From contig NZ_DAOUCJ010000029.1 of NCBI RefSeq assembly GCF_034432235.1, positions 1 to 64,000 of the forward strand: a stretch of DNA of 64,000 bases. The letters are read 5' to 3'. Below are positions 1-8,264 of the stretch, one piece after another. The DNA is from Thermoflexus sp. (GTDB taxonomy: Bacteria; Chloroflexota; Anaerolineae; Thermoflexales; Thermoflexaceae). The notes beneath the pieces are model-generated. The model was given only the letters and a program-made list of their open reading frames with translations, did not search any database and had not been told where the DNA came from. A program made the position numbers and the translations under genes. How positions within the stretch are numbered: the stretch's first letter is position 1; every line of letters begins with the position of its first letter.

Positions 1-85
1 TTTAGAAACGAGCCTCTTTCTTCTCCGCCAGGCTCTCTGGGTCACGAGAGGAGAGAAAAGCCCTCATGGAGAAATCCGGGGAGGA

Positions 86-832
86 TCACACCGCGAACAT
101 CCAGCGACACCAGCGCCGCTCCAGCGCATCCACGATGAGATAAAGGGCGAGGCCCAGAACGCTCATCAGGACGATCCCCGCATACATCGCCGGATAGTTA
201 AAGAAAGTGCTGGCCTGAATGTAGATATAATAGCCCAGGCCGTAGCGCGTGGCGAGCAGCTCGCTCAGATACAGCACTGCAACCGCCGTGCCGATGCTCT
301 GCCGCACGGCGGTCAGGATGGCGGGCAGGGAGGCAGGGATATAAACGAACCGGAAGAGGGCCCGCCGCCCCGCCCCCAGGCTCCGCACCGACAGCACCAG
401 TTCCGGCCGCAGGCTCGCCGCCGCATCCCGCACCAGCACCAGGATCTGAAAGAACAAAATCAGGAAGATGAGCAGGATCTTGGCCAGATCCCCCACGCCG
501 AAAAACAGGATCAGCACAGGCACCAGCACCACCTTGGGGATCGGGTAGAGAATATAAAGAAAGGGGGAAATCAGCCGGTGGAGCCGTGGGCTGAGGCCCA
601 GGGCCAGCCCCAGGGGAGCTGCTGTGGCGATGGAGAGGGCGATGCTGACCATCACCCGTCCAGCGCTGGCCAGAAGATGCATGGCCAGATCTCCCCGTAG
701 CTCCTGCACCAGGGCGGCTCCGACCACGACCGGTGTGGGAAGTATCGGGCGTCGGACGAGCTCCGCAAGCAGATGCCAGAGGAGAAGCAAAATCCCGATA
801 GCGAATAGCACCTCGCTGCTGCGCCGCGACAT
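86..832 (-). CDS. ABC transporter permease, SsuC/TauC-like
   Basis: A 248-residue integral membrane protein with about six hydrophobic segments. It carries the cytoplasmic loop typical of binding-protein-dependent permeases (GAGRRALFRFVYIPASLP) and the YPIPK segment seen in the nitrate/sulfonate/taurine permease group. The family moves small organic anions or related solutes with a partner ATPase and periplasmic binding protein. Neither partner is in the window, and only 85 bases lie beyond the stop, so the substrate is unknown. The ATG at 832 is preferred over the in-frame one at 892, because the first membrane helix follows directly and the longer form would run into the divergent small gene. 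Confidence 0.85.
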   Translation of the reverse strand: MSRRSSEVLFAIGILLLLWHLLAELVRRPILPTPVVVGAALVQELRGDLAMHLLASAGRVMVSIALSIATAAPLGLALGLSPRLHRLISPFLYILYPIPKVVLVPVLILFFGVGDLAKILLIFLILFFQILVLVRDAAASLRPELVLSVRSLGAGRRALFRFVYIPASLPAILTAVRQSIGTAVAVLYLSELLATRYGLGYYIYIQASTFFNYPAMYAGIVLMSVLGLALYLIVDALERRWCRWMFAV

Positions 833-876
833 GGCCCTTGTTCCCTCACAGGACTTCATGGAGGAGGTCTTGCGAA

Positions 877-1035
877 ATGCCCCGCCGTCCATCCGGGTAT
901 CGGTGGCAACAGACGGTGTTCATTATTTTAGCCGTCCTGGCTGTGCTCAGCTTGATCCTGACCAGCCTTCTCACGACAGTGCCGCCGCCTCCGCCCACGC
1001 CAACGCCCATGAGGCTCTTCCTGCCTGGACCATGA
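877..1035 (+). CDS. Small single-pass membrane protein (52 aa)
   Basis: A short reading frame with a strong ribosome binding site, GAGGAGG at 861-867, nine bases before the ATG at 877. The protein has a basic N-terminus (MPRRPSGYRW), one hydrophobic helix (about residues 13-32) and a proline/threonine-rich tail (PPPPPTPTP). I do not recognise a family. The RBS spacing, positive-inside N-terminus and single helix argue that it is a real gene. It is divergent from the ABC permease, with only 44 bases between the two starts, so they may share a regulatory region. Confidence 0.6.
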   Translation: MPRRPSGYRWQQTVFIILAVLAVLSLILTSLLTTVPPPPPTPTPMRLFLPGP

Positions 1036-1137
1036 ATCCAGGACGGGCGGTGCAGGTCCCAGGAACATCCCAAAAACCCGGGTGGGGCTGTCCCCCGCCA
1101 TCGCCATCCTGAAACCATAGAGCCATGGAGGCTGAGG

Positions 1138-1764
1138 ATGGGAATCCCGCTCCAATCGCCTCGAGCCGCGGGGTCTGGAAGGTCGCTGGCCTGGCTGGCC
1201 TGGGGGGGGATGCTGGTCGGATACTGGGCGCCCTGGCTCGATGGCCACAGCGCAGGGTTGACCTTCTCGGGCTTCGATCTGGTTCCCTTCCTGGTCTTTT
1301 TTCAGCGCGCGGGTTATGGACCGCTTTTGCGGGAGCGCCTGTGGATCCCCTTGTGGGGCCTTGCCCTGGCGCTGGCCCTCCTGGCGCTGGCGGAGCCGGG
1401 GAAATCCCTTCGCCACGGGAGATCTCTATTGTGGATCCTTGCCGGATTATGGCCGCTCGCGACCTGGCCCCCTTATCCAGACCTTCTGAACCCCCTTTCG
1501 ATCGAGGGACGAGGTGGATTCCTGGGCGGGATGCTGACCATGCTGCTGGTCGGATCCTTGCCCCTCTGGCCTCCATCATGGCGACGGCGGCTGGCGCTGG
1601 CCTTGCCCTGGGCGATGCTGGGGGGAGTGGGGCCTGAGCTGGTTCAGGTGTGGAGCCTGTGGGCCCGCCATCTGGGGCTGGCTCCAGCGATCGGATGGGG
1701 ACTTCCCCTTTACGGATTGGGGCTGGCGCTCTGGGAAGCAGCCTGGTGGAGGACCTCCTCGTAG
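1138..1764 (+). CDS. Multi-spanning membrane protein of unknown function
   Basis: A 208-residue, very hydrophobic protein with about five or six likely membrane segments. They are rich in Leu/Trp/Gly (for example LWGLALALALLALA around residues 75-88). A GGAG lies about seven bases before the ATG at 1138. No catalytic motif or family signature was recognised. Its last 55 bases overlap, tail to tail, the 3' end of the convergent glycosyltransferase gene. It could belong to polysaccharide or lipid metabolism, but only the neighbour suggests that. Confidence 0.6.
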   Translation: MGIPLQSPRAAGSGRSLAWLAWGGMLVGYWAPWLDGHSAGLTFSGFDLVPFLVFFQRAGYGPLLRERLWIPLWGLALALALLALAEPGKSLRHGRSLLWILAGLWPLATWPPYPDLLNPLSIEGRGGFLGGMLTMLLVGSLPLWPPSWRRRLALALPWAMLGGVGPELVQVWSLWARHLGLAPAIGWGLPLYGLGLALWEAAWWRTSS

Positions 1765-2861
1765 ATCTCCAGCACGCGTTGCGCCATTTTCTCGAGGGTG
1801 AATTCCCGACGCACGCGCTCCTGACCCTGACGCCCTCGCGCCCGGGCTGCTTCCGGGTGAGCCAGGATTTCCCGAATCGCCTCCGCCAGCGCTTCGGGAT
1901 CCCGAGGGGGGACGATCCATCCCGCTCCTCCAACAACCCATGTCGTCCCGGTTCCGATCTCGGTGGTGACGACCGGAAGGCCCGCCGCCATCGCTTCCAG
2001 CAACACGGTCCCGAAGGCCTCCGCCCGGGCGCTGGCAGGCAGGACGAACAGATCCGCCGCGTGGTAAACCAGCGGCAGCTCTGGATCCGGCACTTCACCG
2101 AGGAAATGGACGCGATCGCTCACCCGGAGATCCCGGGCCAACGTCCGCCAGGCGCGCTCCATCGGGCCAGTTCCCACAATGGTGACGTGGAGATCCGGCA
2201 GGCGGGTGAGCGTCTGGAGGAGGGTATCCAGCCCCTTGTAGTATCGAAGGCGTCCTACGAAGAGCGCATGGGGGCGGTGCGGAGCAGAGCACCAGGAGGA
2301 CCGGAGCGCCCGGGGAGCTTCGGGGGGCGCCGTCAGGAAGCGGGCCACATCGATCCCCAGGGGGACCACGCGGCATTTATCCCGGAAGGCCTGCAGGTGA
2401 GGCGAGGTTTCCAGGTAAACCGGGCTGGTCACCAGGATCCGTGCGACCCGTCCCAGGACCCGATAGAGCCATGGACGATAGAGCCGGCCGCTCAGGCGCT
2501 GGCGCACGATGTCGCTATGGTAAGTCAGGACGGCGGGCCTGTTCCCTCCGCTCATGAGGTAGGCGATCTCCGCGGGAGGATAGGGATGATGGAGGTGGAT
2601 CAGATCCGCTTGCGGAAGAAAGCGGCGGGCATAGAGGAAGAACGCCAGGCTCAAGGGCGTGGAAGCCACGGTAAACCAGCGGGAGGCCTTCAGAACCCGG
2701 ACGGATCCATCCCGGAGCTCCATCGTTTTCCGGGACGGCGAGGTCACCAGGACGATCACCTCCAGCCCCATGCGGGCCTGGGCCTCGGCCAGGGCGCGAA
2801 TGTGGTTCTCGATCCCCCCGAGGATCGGGAAGTAGTCTTTGTATAGATGGATCACCCGCAT
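1710..2861 (-). CDS. GT4-family glycosyltransferase
   Basis: A 383-residue protein with the GT-B two-domain layout. The N-terminal acceptor domain has the glycine loop in YFPILGGIENH (residues 10-20). The C-terminal nucleotide-sugar domain has the FVGRLRYYKG segment and the EX7E motif (E281...E289 in EAFGTVLLEA). GT4 enzymes transfer sugars from NDP-sugars to lipids or polysaccharides at the cytoplasmic membrane. The ATG at 2861 was chosen because homologous folds begin at MRVIHLYKDYFP; the upstream in-frame extension would overlap the next gene. It lies downstream of the helicase-C3-like gene on the same strand. Confidence 0.9.
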   Translation of the reverse strand: MRVIHLYKDYFPILGGIENHIRALAEAQARMGLEVIVLVTSPSRKTMELRDGSVRVLKASRWFTVASTPLSLAFFLYARRFLPQADLIHLHHPYPPAEIAYLMSGGNRPAVLTYHSDIVRQRLSGRLYRPWLYRVLGRVARILVTSPVYLETSPHLQAFRDKCRVVPLGIDVARFLTAPPEAPRALRSSWCSAPHRPHALFVGRLRYYKGLDTLLQTLTRLPDLHVTIVGTGPMERAWRTLARDLRVSDRVHFLGEVPDPELPLVYHAADLFVLPASARAEAFGTVLLEAMAAGLPVVTTEIGTGTTWVVGGAGWIVPPRDPEALAEAIREILAHPEAARARGRQGQERVRREFTLEKMAQRVLEIYEEVLHQAASQSASPNP

Positions 2862-2913
2862 GGAGGCTTTGTTTCCTCGTGTGGAACTCGTGAGGCGATG
2901 AGCCTTTCCATAG

Positions 2914-4623
2914 TTAGATCCCCGGGCCTGCTCCAGGGAGCAGGTGCTCATGTTCGGTTCCGAGGGATTCCTCCGGCACCACGCCGAGCTGCAGAAGCGC
3001 GGCGCGCACCTGGGCCCAGCCGGATGGATGGATGATGGCAGCGATAGGCGAGAGGACATCCCGCACATATCGGCGGGCCTCCGTGGACAGCAGTTGGCGT
3101 AACAGCTCGGGATCGCTCACACGCAGCACCAGCGCCTGCTCCACCGTAGCCTCCGTTCCCCGGCTGGCCCAGCGGGTCAGGGCGCGGCTCAGGGCTTCCG
3201 GCATGGTCAGATCATAGCGCCGGAAGAAATCCAGGATCCGCTCCGGGCCGATGTTCTGCCCCCGCGCCCGGGTCAGGGAACGGGCAGTGATGCGGTAGCG
3301 ATAGACCTCTCCCGAAGCGATCCAGTCGGCGATCCGGGCGATCTGAAAACGTTCATATCGGCGGGCGGCTCCGATCTCGATGGTGCCATCCTCCAGCAGG
3401 ACGAAACGCGTATCTCCGTCCGGAGGCGGATCTCCCTTGGCCAGGTAAGCAGCCCCGAAGGGCGAAAGGCGTATCCGATCCGGATCCCCCAGATCCACCA
3501 CTCCCAGCCAGTGGAGAGGGCCGGTCAGCAGATAGCGCAGAAGCGCCCCTTCCACCCGATCCCAGTTTTCAAATCCATGCAGGTAATCTCCTGTTTCCGC
3601 ATCCCGGATATACCAGGTGGAGAACTCCGCCTCTGTCCGCTGGAAGGTCGGGTTCTTCGCTTTGATCTCGCGGATGAGATCGGGGATCGCATACCAGCAT
3701 CCCGGATCTAATCGGGCCAGGAGCTGCAGCAGGGTCTGGCGAGGCAGCCGGGGATCGTTCTGCCAGGAGCCCGTGGGCTCGGGCCGTAAGGTAGGCACGT
3801 GAAAGAGATCGTTCCATTGCACATTGTCCCGCCAGGCCTCAAGGAGGGCGCGCAATTGCTCCATCAGCGGAGCCTGGAGCCAGCGCGTGGTGACTTCCGG
3901 ATCCAGGCGCAGGGAATCCCGCCGGACCTGGATCATCTGGAGCGTTCCGGCCAGGTGCCAGAGCAGCGACCAGCGCTCCCGGTGGGGCCAGCGCAGCTGC
4001 CGGCGCAGGATCGGAAATCGCGCCCATAGCTCTTCCGGGGTCATGGCCGCCGGAGGCGCTTCGTTATGTATAAAGCTTAACAGCGTGCAGAAATCGTCCG
4101 CCGGCGTCGTCCCCGCCCGCCGGATCCGGATCGGGGCAGGGGCGGTGGGGAGCATCTCCGGCATCTGGGGGCGGGGCGCCTCCACCATGGGGGGCAAGCC
4201 CAGCAACAGCTCATCCGGAATGAAAACCACCTCCTCAAATCCAGCTGGCTGCTCCACGAATCCCAGGAAGATCCATCCCCGAAACCAGAGGGCCTCCGCT
4301 GGACCTGCCGGTCGTTCCCAGAGGCGTTCGCCCTCCAGACGGGCGGCGCCTACCCGGCGGATCTCCCCAAAGCGCCGCTGGAATGTGGCAGCAGGCATCA
4401 CCCCTCCGGCTATCACCAGGGTCCGGAGGGCCTCCTGCTCCTCCGATCCCAGACGAGCCCAGTGCGTCCCCTGGCGTTCTGGATCCATCATCACGGGCAG
4501 TAACCGGGCGATCAGCGCCTCGCGGGAGAGATGCTGAGGATCCACGTCCCAGAAGCGCGCGATCACCCGTAGATGCGCAAGATCCAGTTCGCTCAAGCTT
4601 TGCCGAAGCGAGCGGACGGGCAT
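2914..4623 (-). CDS. Helicase-C3-like (XPB/Ssl2-associated) domain protein
   Basis: A 569-residue soluble protein. Roughly residues 390-560 match the pattern of the helicase-conserved C-terminal domain found beside XPB-type helicases (ITARSLTRARGQNIGPERI, then a Pro/Glu-rich winged-helix-like stretch). The N-terminal 60 residues form a short helical SAP-like segment. No Walker A or DEAD-box motif is present, so the protein is not itself a helicase. An SD-like GGGAGG precedes the ATG at 4623. Function is unknown; a DNA-binding partner of a helicase encoded elsewhere is possible. The family assignment is from pattern memory. Confidence 0.65.
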   Translation of the reverse strand: MPVRSLRQSLSELDLAHLRVIARFWDVDPQHLSREALIARLLPVMMDPERQGTHWARLGSEEQEALRTLVIAGGVMPAATFQRRFGEIRRVGAARLEGERLWERPAGPAEALWFRGWIFLGFVEQPAGFEEVVFIPDELLLGLPPMVEAPRPQMPEMLPTAPAPIRIRRAGTTPADDFCTLLSFIHNEAPPAAMTPEELWARFPILRRQLRWPHRERWSLLWHLAGTLQMIQVRRDSLRLDPEVTTRWLQAPLMEQLRALLEAWRDNVQWNDLFHVPTLRPEPTGSWQNDPRLPRQTLLQLLARLDPGCWYAIPDLIREIKAKNPTFQRTEAEFSTWYIRDAETGDYLHGFENWDRVEGALLRYLLTGPLHWLGVVDLGDPDRIRLSPFGAAYLAKGDPPPDGDTRFVLLEDGTIEIGAARRYERFQIARIADWIASGEVYRYRITARSLTRARGQNIGPERILDFFRRYDLTMPEALSRALTRWASRGTEATVEQALVLRVSDPELLRQLLSTEARRYVRDVLSPIAAIIHPSGWAQVRAALLQLGVVPEESLGTEHEHLLPGAGPGI

Positions 4624-4929
4624 ACAGGGACCTCCCCCAGGTTACTGTTAATATAACGCAACTCGCGTGCCGGATCGGAACGGGCTTCCAATGGGGTGGA
4701 GATAGAAGGACACCCCCGGGAAAGCCGGCAGCGTAGCTCCGATCCCCCTGCTTCCGAATTGAAACACCGGGCGGGTGCTCGGGAAGATGGTCGGGGAGAC
4801 CGTTGCATTAAAATAAAATTAAGAAGCCCATGGGGGATTTCCCCTTTTTCTTCCCCTGGGGGTCCTCTGAGTCATGGCTGGGGTTAAAGCGTTACATGCC
4901 CGGATCATAATTTATTTCAAGGGGGGATC
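4624..4929. other. Divergent intergenic region between helicase-C3-like gene and dedA-like gene
   Basis: A stretch of 306 bases with no credible gene. It is AT-richer than its surroundings at three places: a TATATT-like hexamer facing left near 4645, an A/T run at 4805-4824, and CATAAT at 4906-4911 facing right, about 20 bases before the DedA start. None has a convincing -35 partner. Promoters for both flanking genes probably lie here. Confidence 0.5.
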
Positions 4930-5616
4930 ATGGAAACTCTGGAGCATCAGTTGGTGCTGTTCCTTCAGAATCTGTTCCAGTGGATGGGATGGGGAGGGGT
5001 GATCCTGATCATGGCGCTTGAGAGCGCCAACATTCCGATCCCCAGCGAGGTCACCATGCCCCTGGCCGGCTGGATGCTGGTTCAGGCCCGGGGAGGGACG
5101 CTTCTTCAGGCGGCTCTGGAGGGGGGATTCTACGGAGGGCTGGGTTGCACGCTGGGCTCCTTGCTGTCCTACGGACTGGGCTATTACGGCGGCAGACCCT
5201 TCCTCTTCCGATATGGACGTTACCTCCTGATCAGCCCCCGTGACCTAAAAGCCGCGGATCAATGGTTCGCCCGCTGGGGGCTGTGGGCCACCTTTCTCTC
5301 CCGCCTGCTGCCGATTGTGCGCACATTCATTTCGTTTCCGGCGGGGGTTACGCGCATCCCGTTTTTCCCTTTCCTATCGTTGAGCTTGATCGGCTCCTTC
5401 ATCTGGTGCGCCGGTCTGGCAGCGGGCGGTTATCTGTTCGGCCAGCACTGGGAGGAGCTGCGTCGGATCATGCGACCTTTCGATATCCCGATCGCCCTCG
5501 CCCTGCTAAGTGGGTTCGCTTATTATCTCTACCGACATATCCGTCACGCCCGGGAAGGATATGAAGCGTTTCTTCCATCCATTGGGGAAGCAGATCCTCC
5601 AGAAAAAAGCTCATAG
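4930..5616 (+). CDS. DedA family membrane protein
   Basis: A 228-residue protein. It has the DedA signature: an acidic/proline N-terminal re-entrant region (ESANIPIPSEVTMPLAGW, about residues 31-48), and the downstream R-x3-P pattern (FLSRLLPIVRTFISFPAG, about residues 128-145) before a conserved glycine/phenylalanine helix. DedA/SNARE-associated proteins are proposed membrane transporters or lipid scramblases involved in envelope homeostasis. A GGGGGG run sits just before the ATG. The gene appears monocistronic. Confidence 0.88.
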   Translation: METLEHQLVLFLQNLFQWMGWGGVILIMALESANIPIPSEVTMPLAGWMLVQARGGTLLQAALEGGFYGGLGCTLGSLLSYGLGYYGGRPFLFRYGRYLLISPRDLKAADQWFARWGLWATFLSRLLPIVRTFISFPAGVTRIPFFPFLSLSLIGSFIWCAGLAAGGYLFGQHWEELRRIMRPFDIPIALALLSGFAYYLYRHIRHAREGYEAFLPSIGEADPPEKSS

Positions 5617-5738
5617 CAAGCAGAGGCCTTCCATGCATCGCTGCCCCCCATCTTGATGGAAAGGGTCCTGCCTGGCCCCAAATCTTCAAAGGGGGCGGAA
5701 TGCGCTGCCTGGAAAGCACATGGTTTCATCGTCAAAAT

Positions 5739-5767
5739 TTGATCATATCAATCACGATGATTATAAT
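5739..5767 (+). promoter_or_regulatory. Sigma-70-type promoter with overlapping palindromes
   Basis: TTGATC (5739-5744), a 17-base spacer and a perfect TATAAT (5762-5767). The -10 is embedded in the palindrome GATTATAATC, and the -35 overlaps the inverted repeat TTGATcatATCAA. This looks like an operator-bearing promoter for the PduO-like gene starting at 5864, giving a leader of about 90 bases. Confidence 0.55.
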
Positions 5768-5863
5768 CAAGGATAAGCATCCGGCGATCTCGGACTTCCT
5801 CTGTCTCTTCCCCATGAGATCCTCCGGATTCGCTTGGGATGGATCCCGGCTCAAGGAGGGGAA

Positions 5864-6379
5864 ATGTCGCTCAGCCAGTCAGAGGGGGAACCCCAAGGAT
5901 CTGAGGCGTTTCATGGATTCCAGGGCCATATGAACCAGCGTGGGAGTTGGCCATCTGATATGCTCCTCCGGGAGTTGAGCGCCTGGCTGGGCCTGGCCCG
6001 TGCCGCCGCCCACAGCGCTCGGGTCCAGGCCGTTCTGCTTGTTCTTCAACAGGATCTTCAGCAAATGATCGAACAGCCTGTTGCCTCCCCCGCCTGGGAT
6101 CTTTCATCTTTTGTTGCAGAGCGGTTGCGCTGGCTGGAGCAAACGCAGGAAACCATGGAGCAGGAGCGTCATGCTCGAGGGTTTCCTGAATTCCCGGGCG
6201 ATACCGTGAGCGGGGCGATCCTGGATCTTCTCTCGATCGTGGCTCGACGGATGGGGCAGGACCTCCAGCAAGAGAGGGCGCAGGCCCATGCAGCGGTTCA
6301 TGAGTATCTGGAGCGCTTACCTGCGCTGCTGTTCACCCTCGCCCGCTGCGAGGAGGATCAGGCGGATCCCGGTCGCTGA
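5864..6379 (+). CDS. Degenerate PduO-type cobalamin adenosyltransferase-like protein
   Basis: A 171-residue, mostly helical protein. The segments LLRELSAWLGLARAAAH (34-50), LQQDLQQM (61-68), FVAERLRWLEQ (83-93) and YLERLPALLFTLARCEED (148-165) line up in order with PduO ATP:cob(I)alamin adenosyltransferases. The N-terminal ATP-binding loop is missing and the conserved ILPGG-type loop reads EFPGD, so enzymatic activity is doubtful. An AGGAGGGG just before the ATG at 5864 decides the start over an ATG 30 bases upstream. It could be a repurposed trimeric helical-bundle protein. The family link is inference from pattern order. Confidence 0.5.
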   Translation: MSLSQSEGEPQGSEAFHGFQGHMNQRGSWPSDMLLRELSAWLGLARAAAHSARVQAVLLVLQQDLQQMIEQPVASPAWDLSSFVAERLRWLEQTQETMEQERHARGFPEFPGDTVSGAILDLLSIVARRMGQDLQQERAQAHAAVHEYLERLPALLFTLARCEEDQADPGR

Positions 6380-6583
6380 TGGCCAGCTGTCACCAGGGCA
6401 TCCGAGGAGGTTCTCTCCTGGGACGACCCCAGCGGCGGGCAATGCGGAGGGATAAGGCCCTGGGGAATCCCCGTTCTCCCGTGGAGGCTCTTTGGCCCGG
6501 AGCAGGAATATTCCCCGGGGCGGCGCGGATGGCCAGAGATGACCGGCACCGCCCCAGGGGGCCTCAGGAAGATTCCGCGCCCT

Positions 6584-7030
6584 TTATTCCGCTCGCGCTG
6601 TCACGGTGGCCGATGGAGAAGGGATCGTTACCCTACGGCGGAGGACGGGCCGGAATTTATAGCCATACGCGATCACCCCGTGCTCGCCCTGGCGGTGCAG
6701 GACACGGGTCACCATCTCCACAGGCATCCCGATGTAGACCTCCTCTGGTCCCACATCGGTGAGCATTGCCGAGACCAGCGGGCCTTCCTCCAGTTTGATC
6801 AACGCCACGATGTAAGGGGCTTGCTCTTCATAGCCCGCCGGCGGCTCATAGACCACCGTGTAGGAATAGACCTCCCCGCGGCCCGAGAAGGGATACGGCG
6901 TGCGCGCGGGCCGCTGGCACTCCGGGCAGACATCCCGAGGCGGGAACAGGCGAGCGCCACACCCCTCGCAGATTTCCCCTTCCAGGCGATATCGCTGGGA
7001 TCGTCCACGCCATGCGCGCGCAGGATGCAT
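6584..7030 (-). CDS. DUF35 OB-fold protein with zinc ribbon (acyl-CoA transfer partner)
   Basis: A 148-residue protein. An N-terminal rubredoxin-like zinc ribbon (C21, C24, C35, C38 in CEGCGARLFPPRDVCPEC) is followed by an OB-fold (about residues 50-128). In archaea the DUF35 protein bridges acetoacetyl-CoA thiolase and HMG-CoA synthase and helps hand over the intermediate. Here it follows exactly those two genes on the same strand, so the same role is likely. GGAGG five bases before the ATG at 7030 fixes the start. Confidence 0.85.
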   Translation of the reverse strand: MHPARAWRGRSQRYRLEGEICEGCGARLFPPRDVCPECQRPARTPYPFSGRGEVYSYTVVYEPPAGYEEQAPYIVALIKLEEGPLVSAMLTDVGPEEVYIGMPVEMVTRVLHRQGEHGVIAYGYKFRPVLRRRVTIPSPSATVTARAE

Positions 7031-7097
7031 AGCAACCTCCTTCTGGCAAATGGGACATGATGGATGGGGAGGGCCACGCCGGCCTCCCATCCTGCTG

Positions 7098-8255
7098 TTA
7101 ATCCATGGCCTCCAGAATGTGGGTGATCACCGTGGCCCCCGTCCCCCCGATGTTCTGGGTCATCCCCAGGCGGGCGTGTGGGACCTGGTTGGGCCCGGCC
7201 TGGCCCCGCAGTTGCACGACGGCTTCCACCACCTGATAGATCCCGGTGGCTCCGACCGGATGCCCCCGGGCCTTCAGCCCACCCATCGTCGCGATGGGAA
7301 GCCGGCCATCCCGGAAGATCGCCCCCTCCAGGGCCATGGCCACCCCGCGCCCTCGGGGCGCAAAACCGCAGGCCTCCAGGGAGAGGGCCGCCATGATCGT
7401 GAAGGCATCGTGCAGCTCAAAGAAATCGACGTCCTCCGGGCGAACCCCGGCCTGCTGGAAAGCCCGGTAGGCCGAGAGGGCGGCTGCCTCCAGCCAGAGG
7501 GGATCCCGGCGATCGTGCAGGGCCACCGTGTCCGTGGCCACGGCGGATGCCCGGATGCGGACCGGGCGCTCCTGAAACGCCCGGGCCTGATCCGCCGGGC
7601 ACAGGATCACCGCTGCCGCCCCATCGCAGACCGGCGAGGCGTCCAGGAGGGTGATCGGATCGGCGATCATGCGGGCGGAGGCGAAAGCCTCCGCCGTGAT
7701 CGGGAACCGTAGCATTGCATAGGGGTTGTGGATAGCGTTGTGGTGCGCATTGATGGAGAAGGGCGCGAAATCCTCTCGCCGGTATCCGTATTCATGCATG
7801 TAGCGGCGCATCAACAGGGCATTGAGGGCGGTGAAGGTCATCCCGTGCACCGCTTCATATTCCGCATCGGCTGCTGTCGCCAGGGCGGCGGTGATCGTTT
7901 CCCCGGAGGCGTCCGTCATTTTCTCCACCCCCACCACGGCCACGAAGTCCGCCAGACCCCCTGCGACCATGGCGTAGCCGATCCGCAGGGCGGCGGCGCC
8001 GGAGGCACATGCCGCTTCGATCTTGACTGCCTCCACGCCGTGCATCCCGGCGAAATCGGCCACCAGCGCCCCCAGATGCTCCTGGGCCTCCACCTGCCCC
8101 GAGAGCATATTCCCGATGTATAGAGCGTCCAGCCGCTCCACCCCCGCATCCCGCATAGCGGTCTCTAACGCCTCCAGCGCCAGCTCCCGCAGTCCTTTAT
8201 CCCAGTGCTCTCCCACCGGGGTCTGGCCGATGCCGATAATGGCGACCTCGCGCAT
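7098..8255 (-). CDS. Acetoacetyl-CoA thiolase, archaeal/SCP2-like type
   Basis: A 385-residue thiolase. The nucleophile is Cys83 (IEAACASG). A His in FELHDAFT and a C-terminal His in GGLKARGHPVGATG complete the active site of the SCP2-thiolase group, which lacks the second catalytic Cys of classical biosynthetic thiolases. It would condense two acetyl-CoA to acetoacetyl-CoA as the first step of the mevalonate pathway. It starts about nine bases after the HMG-CoA synthase stop and is followed by the DUF35 gene, so the three are probably one operon and one complex. The ATG at 8255 has an SD at proper distance; a GTG three bases upstream sits too close to it. Confidence 0.88.
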   Translation of the reverse strand: MREVAIIGIGQTPVGEHWDKGLRELALEALETAMRDAGVERLDALYIGNMLSGQVEAQEHLGALVADFAGMHGVEAVKIEAACASGAAALRIGYAMVAGGLADFVAVVGVEKMTDASGETITAALATAADAEYEAVHGMTFTALNALLMRRYMHEYGYRREDFAPFSINAHHNAIHNPYAMLRFPITAEAFASARMIADPITLLDASPVCDGAAAVILCPADQARAFQERPVRIRASAVATDTVALHDRRDPLWLEAAALSAYRAFQQAGVRPEDVDFFELHDAFTIMAALSLEACGFAPRGRGVAMALEGAIFRDGRLPIATMGGLKARGHPVGATGIYQVVEAVVQLRGQAGPNQVPHARLGMTQNIGGTGATVITHILEAMD

Positions 8256-8264
8256 CACGCCTCC

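Noticed and set aside
2..67. A 21-codon minus-strand frame at the window edge
   Set aside because: Too short, no RBS, and no homology recognised.
971..2098. A long Arg/Pro-rich frame on the minus strand
   Set aside because: Runs antisense to the membrane protein and out of frame with the glycosyltransferase; no RBS or recognisable fold.
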